Below are positions 51,190 through 62,085 of a stretch of 64,000 nt of DNA, piece by piece; the first letter of the stretch is position 1; every line of letters begins with the position of its first letter. A program made the position numbers and the translations under genes. This DNA is from Adineta steineri (lineage: Eukaryota > Rotifera > Eurotatoria > Adinetida > Adinetidae): the NCBI GenBank assembly GCA_905250115.1, contig CAJNOI010000170.1:1-64000 (forward strand), written 5' to 3'. The notes under the pieces were generated by a model. That model made no database searches, was not told the origin of the DNA, and saw only the letters and a list, made by a program, of their open reading frames with translations.

Positions 51190-52912
51190 TCAGTCAAGAT
51201 CAATAACAAATTTTTGTATTCGGCTGTTTCGATAATCGACAACATAAAGATTACCATGTCGATCAAATGATAAATCAGATGGATAGCCAAGCTGTGTGGG
51301 TCCACTTCCACCTTCGTTTTCACCAACGATAGTAGGACCGTCCAGTGCACCTCGTGACCAACGTTTTATTCGATGACTTTTCTGAGTCGACACATATACA
51401 TTACCTATATGATTAACAATCACGCTAATGGGTCCATACATTGAATTGGAATTTGCCCATGGAGCAATAAGAGTGCCTCCAGTCGCATTTTTCATCCATT
51501 TCACCACACGATTATTTGTACCATCCGCTACATAAACTGAATGATGTTCATCGACGAAGATATAATTAGGTTGATTGAGTTGATTAAGTTGATTTCCTTT
51601 TCCATGCCCACCTGCCACAATTGTACCTTGTTTATCGCCTTGTTGCCAACGTATAACTTTATGTTCGCTCCAGTCAGAAATATAAAGATCTCCATTATTA
51701 TCCATTGCTAAACCCGAACAAACGATTTTTATTAATTCTTGTTGGTTCTGACTATTTTGAAGAGACCATTGTACTACTCGCACGTTGCGATGATCACAGA
51801 TGATGATATATTTCTTCTCTTTATCAAGAACTACATCTAATGGAAAATTCAGTTGATATAGTTCATGTCCAGGTCCAGTTCCACCTGCAACTATTTCGCC
51901 CTTGTCTGCACTAAATTCCCATCTAACAACACGATGGTTGTCAGTGTCAGCAATATAAATACTATCATCATCAACATGAATACCACGAGGCTGATTTAAT
52001 TGATTTAATTGATTTCCCGGTCCATTTCCTCCAGCAACAGTAACTGCATTCTGTTTCCATTTCGTCTTGCTACTAATGATAATTGAAGGAGTTAATTGTT
52101 CTACAAAACATTAAAAAACATTTTAGTTTGTTTTCTTTCTTTTCGATCGAAAACTTCTTTCTTCAAAATAAAATCTATTTTGTTTTATTCAGCATAATAT
52201 TTCATTGCTACTGCATATAAAATACGAGAATGTAGGTACGGGTTTAGATAGATGAACTTTGAATTCGATACTACATTCTCATCGACCTTTTAGTAAGCCT
52301 TTCAATATTATTCTATAGAAATTTGATGTGTTAATATCGATTAATGGAAGATAAAACTATTTTATGTCCTTATTTGAATAAAATATCTAAGATTGAATAA
52401 AGAAAAACTAATTGATCCCTGATAAATTTATCTCATATAAGCAACGAACTAGTTTTAACAAAATCATACCACTTGTCGTTGTTGTTGTTGTTGTTGCTGC
52501 TATTGTTAATGTTGTTATCTCTGTTACTACTCCTGTTGTCACTGCTGTTGCTATTTCTGTTGTCATTGCTGTTGTTATCTCTGCTGCTGCTGTTGCTGTT
52601 ATTTTTTCCATTGTTGATGTTCCTTCCCTCTTTGTTTTGTTTTCTGTAACAATAATTGTTGGAATAACTATACTTGCAACAATAAAAATAATGAAAAATA
52701 TTGCCCAAATGAATTTTCGTTTTCGAAAATGTTCAAATCTAAAATAAGAAATAATTTTAATAATTTATTGGAACTTATAATATATACATACAATGTTTGT
52801 GATCGTGCCGTGTTAGGATTAACTACTGCCGACTAAAATATTTTAAAAGAAAAAAAGATTATTTCCTTTTTATTTAATACATTACTTCATCAGGTCCAAT
52901 TCTGTTATTCAT
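51190..52912 (-). CDS. Type-II membrane NHL propeller protein (copy 3)
   Basis: Minus-strand exons 52886-52912 (MNNRIGPDE), 52792-52832, 52470-52738, 51190-52100; 415 residues, the same exon phases as copies 1 and 2. Tail FEHFRKRKF, TM WAIFFIIFIVASIVIPTIIV, then a Thr/Ala-rich stalk about ten residues longer than that of copy 2, then six NHL blades from VTVAGGNGPGNQLNQL to NLYVVDYRNSRIQKF. The propeller is closest to copy 1 (shared SSKTKWKQNAVTVAGGNG and DYRNSRIQKF), whereas the first exons are nearly identical to copy 2. No frame damage seen. Confidence 0.85.
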
Positions 52913-53390
52913 GTTCATAGTTGTTGTTCTACCGACGAACTTGAATATTTTACAATCTAAAATCGACAAAAAAACTTCTTCTCTTTAAACATCATTTATC
53001 AATATTGATATAATTATAGAAACATAAATTATCTCATCCAGTTTCTTTTTATGAGATTTAATATGCTTCATTAACTAATCAATTTAAATCAAAATAAAAC
53101 AAAGCAAAAATAATGGTTTGATGTATTCATATGTGAGATAATTAAAAATTATGTGAAAATGAAGTATATTTTTCTGCTTCGTATCAATTAAATAGAAATT
53201 ACTTTGCATGAGTTGTTTAAAAACAAGTCTTCTCTAAAATAATCAGTTTAGAATATTTTATAGCATTTAGAACAACAAAAAAACATCCTATATCAATACA
53301 AATATTAATCTTATTTCCTTTTTTTCAAAGTCAGCTTTGAACAGAATATTGGCAGATGCGAGAGAGTTAGTTGATATTAATGTAAAAACT

Positions 53391-53564
53391 CTGTTGAATA
53401 AAATACAGAAGTCATTTGTTTGAAATAATATTTACCATGATTTTTTAGAAAAGCAAAAAAAGAGAAAGTCAGGGAATGTTGTCAAATGCTGCATAAAATA
53501 CATTGAGAAAGAATAGAATATTTATTGTTACAAATATGGTGTATTTAACACGATTCAGTTTTTT
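53391..53564 (-). promoter_or_regulatory. Highly conserved block about 0.5 kb upstream of NHL copy 3
   Basis: Partner of 46323-46495, at an equivalent distance (479 bp) from the ATG. No equivalent is visible upstream of copy 1. Confidence 0.45.
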
Positions 53565-53650
53565 TTTGGATATTTTTTCCATATGTTTTCTACCTAATGA
53601 GTCATTCTTGCGATTAGTTGAATAATGACTAAAATTTCTGATGTAAATAT

Positions 53651-54493
53651 GAGGGTATCTCTTTATCTTCTTGTCACTCATACATATACATACTCTATAA
53701 TTCATATCATTTAAACAATATGATTTTAAATAAATAGATACTTATCGCATATATAATAATTAATAGAGATCGTTGATATAAATATATAACGTTTCATTCA
53801 TTTCTTCATGGAAAATTGTAGATAAGATTCATTCTTTTTTCAGTATGATACGTTGCAAATTCAGATTAAAAATCTATCAATATTATGAAAATCAATGATA
53901 TCATTATTATCATGATCTGAATTTCATTGAATTTATTGATATTTGTTTATTCTTCATTATCTTTTTTTATTTCCATAATAAAATTTTTATATCTGATTTA
54001 ATTTTAAATTATAGCAACAACTCACTCAAGATAGTTTCAGTTATTCTATTAAATCGTAACTCTAAAGAAGTTTTGTAAATAAATAAGTCAAGTAAGAATG
54101 TGAGTATCGTGTCTATCTCATATTCACAACTATCAGTCAGACAAATCCATAATTTTCAAATGAAAAAATTCTACTATAATATGTTTGACTGTAATTTGAT
54201 TTACTAAATATTTTTTAACCTTTTTTTAACAAACGAATGTAATTTACAACAGTTTTTATCTTGGGTGTGAGTGTGGGTGTCCTTTCTTCATCGCACATCC
54301 ATACCCAAACCTTCGAGAAAAAAAATCTTTACCTACTGCTGCAATGTGCTTTCTCTCTGTGTTATTTTTATTTTACGATCTTTTATTTATTCAACTTCAG
54401 AAGGAGAAGATGATAAGAAAATAAAAGAAATGTGCTGATGTGCGCTTTTTGTACGACCCTCTTTTATCATTTATCATATTCTTTAACTTAAAT
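53651..54493. other. Intergenic before sulfatase
   Basis: AT-rich, containing one hairpin (54259-54317). The promoter of the sulfatase should lie here; no clear TATA box was picked out. Confidence 0.5.
54259..54317. repeat. CTTGGGTGTGAGTGTGGGTGT / CACATCCATACCCAAACC hairpin
   Basis: Well-formed arms of about 20 bases with a loop of about 14. Lies about 180 bp upstream of the sulfatase start. Confidence 0.7.
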
Positions 54494-56161
54494 ATGATGA
54501 TGGCCATGATTTTCTTTATTACATTATTAAATTTTAAGCTTATTTTACTATGTTTTGCTTCTTGTACTATCCCTCTATCGGAACGTTTAGCCGACTCTCG
54601 TCCCAATATTGTATTGATAATGGCCGATGATATGGGTTGGGGTGACGTGGGTGCAAATTGGCCTAATACACGTGATACTCCATTTCTTGATTATTTAGCT
54701 TCGATAAGTATGCGTTTACCAGATTATCATAGTGGAGCATCAGTTTGTAGTGTTAGTCGAGCAGCTCTATTAACCGGACGATTAACTCCACGTACTGGTG
54801 TATGGCAAAATTTTGCATCAACTGCTCTTGGAGGATTACCTACTAATGAAACGATCATTTCGGAACTTTTAAAAACAGTTGGTTATGCAACTGCAATACA
54901 TGGTAAATGGCATCTCGGACATCAGCCTCCTTTTCATCCTTCATATAGAGGATTCGATGAATACGTTGGTATTCCATATAGTATTGACATGGGTTGTACA
55001 GATAATCCTGGATTTAATTATCCACCTGTCAAAGCTTGTCCTAAAGATCCACCACTCTTCTTTGAACAAAAACATGAACATGCTGATGATGTAAAAAATG
55101 TTATTGAAGCTGATTTAACAGTTGGTATTCCACTCTATCAATGTCTTACACCTCATTGTCCTGATAATAATTGTAATAAAGAAATTATTGAACAGCCAGT
55201 CAATCTTTCAACTTTGACACAATCTTATATTGATAATGATCGACGATTTATTCGACGAAGTATAGAAGCAAACAAACCATTTTTTCTATATTTACCTTTA
55301 TCACACATGCATGTGCCACATGATTATGCACAGCAATTTAAAAATACAAGTATTTTACCAAGTATTTATGGCGTACCAAATATTTATGGTGATACATTAC
55401 GAGAATTAGATTATCATGTCAATCAAACCTATCAACTGTTACAAAATTTAGGTATTTTAAATCAAACATTGCTGATATTCACTAGTGATAATGGACCCTG
55501 GTCTTCAAAATGTGATTTAGCAGGAAATCAAGGACCGTTCACTGGTATTTGGCAACAGTTGCCATTCTCTTCTGGCGGTGGAGGAGGTGGAGGTACAGCA
55601 AAGTTCACAACATGGGAGGCAGGACATCGTATTCCATTTATTGCACATTGGCCAGGTATGATTAAAGGAGGTACCATCTCTAATGCTATTGGGTCACATT
55701 TGGACTTGATGCCAACTATCGCTAATCTTGCTGGTTTTACTTTACCATTAAATCGTAGTTTTGATGGAACTGATCTTAGTCCAGTGCTTTTTGATGGTTC
55801 TAATCAAGGCCATGAATATCTATTTCATCCAGATATGTTAGGTCATCTTTCAGCAGTTCGTTACAATCAATATAAAGCTTATTATACGACATATCCTGCG
55901 ATTGATGGTGCGTGTGGTGGTAAAGAAGGCATGATCATGCATCATAAACCGCCACTTATTTTTGATCTTAGTCGTGATTTAGCTGAATCAACTCCGATCA
56001 TAGTTTCACAATCAGTATACGATGCAATTGATCAAGCATTACATGAAAAATTAAATGATATTGCCTCAACACCGCACACACAAGCAGATTATCGAATAGG
56101 AGGACTAGATGCACGTGCTTGTTGTGATGCAGGGCATATTGTTTGCCGTTGTACGGATTGA
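54494..56161 (+). CDS. Secreted or lysosomal sulfatase (arylsulfatase family)
   Basis: Single uninterrupted frame, 555 residues from the ATG at 54494 (two more ATGs follow at once; all give a hydrophobic leader AMIFFITLLNFKLILLCFASC). Metal and core motifs: RPNIVLIMADDMGWGDVG, the sulfatase signature SVCSVSRAALLTGR, GKWHLGH, and TSDNGPW. Family knowledge: the Cys of C-x-P-x-R is turned into formylglycine and attacks sulfate esters. Here Val replaces the usual Pro (C-S-V-S-R), which may reduce modification. A Gly run (SSGGGGGGG) precedes FTTWEAGHRIPFIAHWPG. The C-terminal cysteines suggest disulphides and secretion or lysosomal location; several sequons are present. Most similar in style to arylsulfatase A/G. 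Lack of introns is unusual in this neighbourhood. Confidence 0.9.
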   Translation: MMMAMIFFITLLNFKLILLCFASCTIPLSERLADSRPNIVLIMADDMGWGDVGANWPNTRDTPFLDYLASISMRLPDYHSGASVCSVSRAALLTGRLTPRTGVWQNFASTALGGLPTNETIISELLKTVGYATAIHGKWHLGHQPPFHPSYRGFDEYVGIPYSIDMGCTDNPGFNYPPVKACPKDPPLFFEQKHEHADDVKNVIEADLTVGIPLYQCLTPHCPDNNCNKEIIEQPVNLSTLTQSYIDNDRRFIRRSIEANKPFFLYLPLSHMHVPHDYAQQFKNTSILPSIYGVPNIYGDTLRELDYHVNQTYQLLQNLGILNQTLLIFTSDNGPWSSKCDLAGNQGPFTGIWQQLPFSSGGGGGGGTAKFTTWEAGHRIPFIAHWPGMIKGGTISNAIGSHLDLMPTIANLAGFTLPLNRSFDGTDLSPVLFDGSNQGHEYLFHPDMLGHLSAVRYNQYKAYYTTYPAIDGACGGKEGMIMHHKPPLIFDLSRDLAESTPIIVSQSVYDAIDQALHEKLNDIASTPHTQADYRIGGLDARACCDAGHIVCRCTD

Positions 56162-56709
56162 TATACGTGACTTCTATTCAAAAATACAATGACACTACGA
56201 ATACACATAGTATAGTAAACAGTTGAGAATTTTTTAAGATAAAGTTATGCATTCGATTAAGTCTGCCTTGACTAGCGCAGTATTTTTTTTTTACATAAAA
56301 CGCTTTTCCTTATGAAAGAAACGATAAATCATTGTAATAATTTATCACCTTTTTCATATTTCTTCTCTGTCAACTATCAACATTTATATCTTCTTAGTTG
56401 TTGTTGACGTTGTAAAATACATGTGCTGATTTAATGCATCACATTACTAGAAAGAGAATGAGAAGACAAAATCAATATTGAATTAAAATTGCTTTTAGAT
56501 TTTTTTCTCGGTAACGTTACAAAATAAAAAAAAATCAAACTTCAGATTGTTGTTGTTAAAAGAATGAGAAGATTTTTTCATCGTTGTTAAACTACCATTC
56601 AGTGACAAACATCAACATTTCTTACTCAGTACAATCATTTTCAACATTTTTTAAGTAAGTAAAGGTACCGTTTGTGAATATTATTTCAGTTTTTTTTCTA
56701 TTTTCACAG
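56162..56709. other. Intergenic plus 5' UTR intron
   Basis: Contains a consensus intron 56655-56709 (GTAAGT...TTCACAG) ending nine bases before the next ATG, so the small gene probably has a spliced 5' UTR beginning before 56655. Confidence 0.5.
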
Positions 56710-56717
56710 ACAATCGT

Positions 56718-57242
56718 ATGCATCAACCAGAGAGATTTCAAATTGATATAGCTGAACCATTACGATCGTACGTTTGCAACCGTCCGAGTACGACTATAGC
56801 ATCATATCGTAATCCGTATCCAGCAGTAACAACATATCATTATGAAAATGGTACTTTACAAGCAGAAACCGGAGCGATTCGTCGTGAATTAAGTGAACTT
56901 AGAAATGATGTTAGAGAAATACGGCGACAACAAGGATATCCAACTCATTATGTTGCCACAGAAGCTTATCCAAATAGAGCATGTCCATTATGTCCATCGT
57001 CTTCTTCCGACAATCGACAATATCAATATTTACAAATTCCAGAATATCCTTATTATCAAAATTCAAATTCGGCTCATCAACGACCTCAAACAACTCAACA
57101 ACGAACAACATTAAATAAATTGAAAAAAAAATCGTCATCATCGGGAGCAGTTCACCATCCTAGAGCATGGGTACCGGGTGGCCACAAGAACTCATATCCA
57201 AATCGACGATGGAATCTTAGCGTACGTCATCCTGAACCATAA
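56718..57242 (+). CDS. Small orphan protein with coiled-coil and basic, low-complexity tail
   Basis: 174 residues with no recognised domain. Residues about 50-75 form a heptad-like charged helix (ETGAIRRELSELRNDVREIRRQQG) that may dimerise. A CPLC motif lies at about residue 90. The rest is Tyr/Gln/Asn/Ser-rich, with a basic KLKKKSSSSG stretch and a C-terminal HHPRAWVPGGHKN segment. No signal peptide or TM. The upstream 5' UTR intron and single long frame support a real gene. It could be a disordered cytosolic or nuclear protein; function unknown. Confidence 0.6.
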   Translation: MHQPERFQIDIAEPLRSYVCNRPSTTIASYRNPYPAVTTYHYENGTLQAETGAIRRELSELRNDVREIRRQQGYPTHYVATEAYPNRACPLCPSSSSDNRQYQYLQIPEYPYYQNSNSAHQRPQTTQQRTTLNKLKKKSSSSGAVHHPRAWVPGGHKNSYPNRRWNLSVRHPEP

Positions 57243-58308
57243 TCGTCCATAATAAACAAAAAACATTATACTATGATTCTAAATTGATTGTGTGAAAGAG
57301 ATATTCGAAAAATGATCAGAAATACAAACGTGAATTTTAAAATGAATCTTTTTAAATAATGAGGATGTGGGTGTGGGTAATGAATGAGAAGAATAGAAAA
57401 TGAATATAAAAAATAATCACAATAGCAATAACAATTTCAATTATGTAGAGAAAGTAGACATCGACTAAACGATAAAAAATAAAACAAAAATATATTTTAA
57501 TCTAATTGTTAAAACTTGTTTCGAAAGAGATGAAGAGAATAAACATAGACTTACGAAATGTAATAAATAACAATCTCTTTTGAGATTAATATGTTGAAGA
57601 AAAAAAATTCAAATGAAATAACAGTCACTCGTGATGTACACTAAGCGAAGGCAAAGAATAAAACAAAAAAAAGATTTTTCTTTTGCGCTCGCCTCGTACA
57701 ACTGACAGAACGACATAAATAACATGTCCTAGGTAAGTAATACTACTATGTTTTGCATCTGTAATGTAAAGTATATGGATATTATTTTGTTGATATGTGT
57801 CACTGACAGTATTTATTCGAAATATTGAAAATTACTACAGATATTATTGAAGAAGTAAGATGAGCATAGTTTAGGAATAATTCATATAAACGATCTTTCA
57901 TATGACAATATTTGTTATTAAGACCTTATCATTGAAATAAATGGTATCCAATTGAATAAAGAAAAGTAGTACGCATTATTTAAACGCCAGATGGCGTTCG
58001 TTCGCAAAGATTCTGATAGAACGATGAATATTTTATCTTAACAATGAGATTGTTATGTATTATCGAATATTAAAAAAGCTCCTCGAGCATACTTAGAATC
58101 ATGAGATGTTTATTAAACTTTGACAAAATAAATTAAGTCTTTTCGTAAGCTAAAATAATTTATCTTATATGAATAGAATAAAGAAAATAGTTAGACGATA
58201 GTTCCATCTTTTTGTTTCACCTATATTTATTTGGATTTTCAACTTTCCTTATTTTAATTATGAAGTTTTAGATTATTTTATTACCTTCTTTACCATTCTT
58301 CTGTTAAT
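57243..58308. other. Intergenic, nothing recognised
   Basis: AT-rich. A lone G-rich arm (GAGGATGTGGGTGTGGGT) of the hairpin family lies at 57360-57378. The region before the deiminase has TATA-like words but no convincing promoter. Confidence 0.5.
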
Positions 58309-59274
58309 ATGTCCATTGAGAACAATAGTGAAACAACTCTCATTGTTTTATCTGCACCATCTATAAATGATAAATATTATTCATCGAAATTTATTGAAAT
58401 CATAGATTACATGGTAAATTTCGCCAATATAATTAATGGAAAAGATCAAGTGGTCATCTTAGTTGATGCTGCTACTATACCATACTTCGAAGGGAAAGTA
58501 CCTTCTAATATTTTAATCAAAGCAAAGATGGAAGATATTTGGATTCGTGATTTTTCTTCAGTTATTCCTGCCAGACAAATTAAATTTAAATTCGCACCTG
58601 GGTATCACAAACATTCAGATGCTAGAGAAATTGAAAATAGATTTAAAAATTGGATTTCTCAAAACCAACTTCAATATGATAAAACATCTAGTATTATTCT
58701 TGACGGTGGCAATGTCGTTGATAATCCTTCTGGCATAAGGGCTATTGTAACTGATCGTATCCTTCGAGATAATCCATCTTTTACAAAAGAAAGTGTCAAA
58801 GCAAGTCTTATACAATCATTAGGCGTTAATGAGGTCGCTATTATTAAAGAATTGCCGGATGATACTACAGGTCACGCCGATGGTATGGTAATGTGGGCGA
58901 CTGATGATCGGATTTTATTTATGACAGAGACTGAGCCAATACGTTCGGAAGTTATAAACGAATTGAAAAATTCGTTCCCTAACGTAGAAGTTATCGAAGT
59001 ACCTAATTATTATGTACATGAAACTTGGAGAGGTTTTACATCCGCTCGTAATGTTTATGTAAATTCTATTGTTACGGATGATTATATTTATATGCCAATC
59101 TTCAACAATCCTCATGATACTGAAATGTTGTGTCTGTTCCAATCACTTACCAACAAAACGGTCGTACCAATTTCAGCGGAAAATATTTGCATCATGGGTG
59201 GTAGCACACGCTGTCTTAGCTGGCAAATCAAAGGTTCAAATAAGTTGAAAATTTTGCAAGCAGCTGTACAATAA
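58309..59274 (+). CDS. Agmatine deiminase / PAD_porph-family enzyme
   Basis: Uninterrupted 321-residue frame without signal peptide, so probably cytosolic. It matches the guanidino-modifying family: EDIWIRDFSSV (substrate Asp loop), LDGGNVVDN, DDTTGHADGMV (catalytic His-Asp), and the C-terminal cysteine loop GGSTRCLSWQ. Agmatine deiminase (AguA) hydrolyses agmatine to N-carbamoylputrescine plus ammonia. Typical AguA has a GGGxIHCxTQQ loop; here HC is replaced by RC and the Gln pair is lost, so the substrate may differ. It is also about 30-50 residues shorter than bacterial AguA. The family is of bacterial or algal type and absent from most animals; agmatine deiminase is one of the reported horizontally acquired genes of bdelloids. 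Lack of introns agrees with transfer. Confidence 0.8.
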   Translation: MSIENNSETTLIVLSAPSINDKYYSSKFIEIIDYMVNFANIINGKDQVVILVDAATIPYFEGKVPSNILIKAKMEDIWIRDFSSVIPARQIKFKFAPGYHKHSDAREIENRFKNWISQNQLQYDKTSSIILDGGNVVDNPSGIRAIVTDRILRDNPSFTKESVKASLIQSLGVNEVAIIKELPDDTTGHADGMVMWATDDRILFMTETEPIRSEVINELKNSFPNVEVIEVPNYYVHETWRGFTSARNVYVNSIVTDDYIYMPIFNNPHDTEMLCLFQSLTNKTVVPISAENICIMGGSTRCLSWQIKGSNKLKILQAAVQ

Positions 59275-60322
59275 ATTAGACAGATATAATTAAACATTTC
59301 TATTATAAACTTAATAAAAGGCTTTGAAAATAGGGAATTGGATTATATAAATTTTGGCTTGAGGAGTTTTTTTATTCGAATCGAAAGTTATATTGAAATG
59401 AACAAATTGCGTACTCTGCTTTAATTATTATTAAAAATCGTATTTTTTTTTCGTATAATTATTATATGTATGCGACAAAGGATAACGTACAAACAAATGT
59501 ATTTTATTCCATATTTACACAAGTCAAGAATGAAACGACATGTTTGTTGTATACATATAATTTATTCACAAAAAAAAAGAGGATAAAATAAAATGACAAA
59601 TAATTTTATCTATATTAAAATTGAGAGAATTTTTTTAATGTTCTGTTTGTATAAAAAACAGATACTTATCACTATAATTCGTCTTTTTATAAGAATCGCT
59701 TGGAATCAATGATGATTTGACTTAATAATGTGAATGAATGAATACATCACTGTTATTAAATATTTTCGATTCTTTGTTGTTGGTGAGTAATTGTCGTGAT
59801 GTCTTGAAAGAACATCATTATCTGCTCTTATTACAGTCATTATCTGATAAACATGAAAAAAGAATTCACAAACGATTATATATATCCTTATGCATAAAGA
59901 CATGACATACATTCTATTGAAAACTAATAAAGATTTCAATGTTTCTTCTATATTAAATTAGATACATGATATACATCATTCATCTACATCTTCACAATTA
60001 AAGATTAAAAAGTGTGTTTTTCTTATATTTTCTTTGTTTTTGGATTGATTTTGACACAGAATTTACTTCCAAAAATCTTGTCGCTTTGAGGAGTACTTCT
60101 TCTTCTTTTTTTTTCTAACAAAGTAGTCTCAACTGTAAACATTCAGTATTGAGTCTATATTTATACTTTAAAAACAGCTTATAGGATGTAGACGTGAGAG
60201 TATGGATATAGGTGAGATAAATAAGATACATTCACATCCACATTCACTCCAAAGATAGCTTGTAGTTCCTGGAAGAAGACTACGCAACCGTAAACCTTCT
60301 TCATTCAAGCGTCGAAAATAAA
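59275..60322. other. Intergenic between deiminase and ART gene
   Basis: AT-rich 3' flanks of two convergent genes. One degenerate hairpin at 60185-60256. Nothing else supported. Confidence 0.5.
60185..60256. repeat. GACGTGAGAGTATGGATATAGG / CACATCCACATTCAC hairpin
   Basis: Degenerate arms around a loop of about 22 bases; same family. Confidence 0.5.
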
Positions 60323-62085
60323 TCATAAATCATAGAAATGTAATTCTCGAGGTTCATTTGTTTGTATAACAAAGCATTTTACATCCTTGATAAATGCTGT
60401 TGACACTATTCCTTTCTTATTTGCATATGGTTTAATAGGCGGTTTAAGTGATCCATTCTTATTAAGCACAAATAATTGCTTACCATCATGTGCATGAATT
60501 AAGAATTCAGTATTTGGCAATGCCATTACTCGGTGCACATAGTCGTTATATACTAAATCAGCTGAGTGTAAAACACTCATATCCTCTGGTCGGCGTAGTT
60601 CGAACCAATTACGTTCTATATCATGTTGATTGAGCATAAAACCAAGATGTGTTCCATTCGAGCGAATTAATTCAAGATATTGGTTTTTTCTACCTAATAC
60701 TGGTAGTTCATAAGATTCAATCAATTTATAATCAGAGTGCAGATCGTATATATCGACAAATGACTTGTGATCGTAGTTGCTCACCATCAACGTCTCGGAG
60801 TAGCAAGTGCAACTTCGTATATTATTTCGTGTAAATTCCATTACTTTTACTAATCGACCAGTGTGAACGTTCAACGAATAAAGTTTGTTATTACTGGACA
60901 ACATGAGGAACTGCTCCAGGTAGGATGACCAACAAATATCGAGTACATCGAACTTTCGTTTCACGGTGAGTAATTCTTGACCTTCTGCATTGATAAGTGT
61001 TACATGTTTGTGTGGACAGTATAAAAAGCAAGTATCATTCGCGGCCATAGGAAAATCAGCAGATTCAATTGCTATACATAGTCTTGGAACATCTTTTAAT
61101 TTATTTAAATTTAAAAAAGACTCTTCTACCATCGATCGTTCTACTGGAATTGAAGTAGAAGACGGTTCTGTTGATTTTAATTCGCCTAAAAAATAGTTAA
61201 CATATATTTTTTCTTTATTTCTATTCTGTAACAATAAGGTATCTTTAACCACATTTTCTATATTCTTTTTGTTTCTTTCAACTTACTATAAAGCTCGTGT
61301 TTTCCCTTTGTCTGTGTAGCCACTGGTTGCTGGATAAGCGGCAATTTCAATAATTGAAATGGAGGCTGGATCTCTTTCAAATGAATAATATGCAATCCTT
61401 CTGCAGGATTGACTTGCCCAATTACTTCAAAAAATGTTCCTGGCAATAACACAATTTCTTTTTCTGACTCACTGAAATACGAATGCTTCTTAATCGATTT
61501 TCCGTTGATACATTCGATTGAGAATAGCGTTCGAGTTCCACTTTTGCCTAGAAAATTTGTCGTTTGTATAACATCAGGTGTAGTTGTACAACTACTAACT
61601 CCCTACCAAGCAAATTGCCGACCAGTTGGATATTGTAGACTCAAATCACCACCTCGTACACCTCGCCAAACTGTAGCACGAATTGAATCTAACTTGCATA
61701 AAGCCGTGATAAATAACTTCAGAAATTTGAACCAGGGGACGAGACAATCACGTTTTTCGGCTCGAAGAAGGCGATTAAGAACGATGTATAAACTATCACC
61801 TGATTCAAACTGCATTGTATACAGATGAATAGCTGAACTTTCGTCTTGTGTCAAACCATCCTGTGGATTTTGACAATTATATTTTGCAATCCAGATATGC
61901 TGTTCTAAATCGATGAAAAAGTGCAATACTGAGGAGAGAGCTTCTTCTAATGGTAGCAAAGGTTCATTTTGGTAGCCGCTGATCGGTATCAAGAGTTTAC
62001 CAACAGGCTCATCTTTAATATCCGTTTAACGAGATTTTGATAGATTATTGGCTAGTGGTAGAGCTTTTGTCGAGGAAACTGCCAT
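60323..62085 (-). pseudogene. Bdelloid-type ADP-ribosyltransferase with propeller-like C-terminal half (broken)
   Basis: The N-terminal part follows the bdelloid mono-ADP-ribosyltransferase family: MAVSSTKALPL start, IKDEPVGKLLIPISGYQNEP, LTQDESSAIHLYT, then the active-site Arg strand ATVWRGVRGG, the Ser motif region VSSCTT and the glutamate loop SESEKEIVLLPGT. It would use NAD+ to modify arginine or similar residues. The frame continues, probably across a very short intron, into a 300-residue C-terminal part with beta-propeller style repeats (CWSSYLEQFLMLSSNNKLYSLNVHTGRL; HRVMALPNTEFLIHAHDGKQLFVLNKNG) that I cannot assign more exactly. The enzyme half is interrupted about twice, so this is probably a recent fossil; the C-terminal half is open throughout. 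Two adjacent genes remain possible. Confidence 0.65.

Larger units (their letters stand above)
50600..53650 (-). repeat. Direct duplicate of 43620-46680
   Basis: Contains NHL copy 3 and both flanks in the same orientation as arm 2. Shared words include GAATAGTxTxTACGACAGAxATATTTT at the 3' side and the conserved upstream block at the 5' side. Confidence 0.75.

Noticed and set aside
52433-52708. Asn/Ser-rich protein on the minus strand, and a Val-rich frame on the plus strand (52412-52747)
   Set aside because: Both are shadows of the ACA/GTT repeat that encodes the Thr-rich stalk of NHL copy 3.
61409-61828. 139-codon frame on the plus strand
   Set aside because: It is the antisense of the ADP-ribosyltransferase region, whose motifs read clearly on the minus strand.
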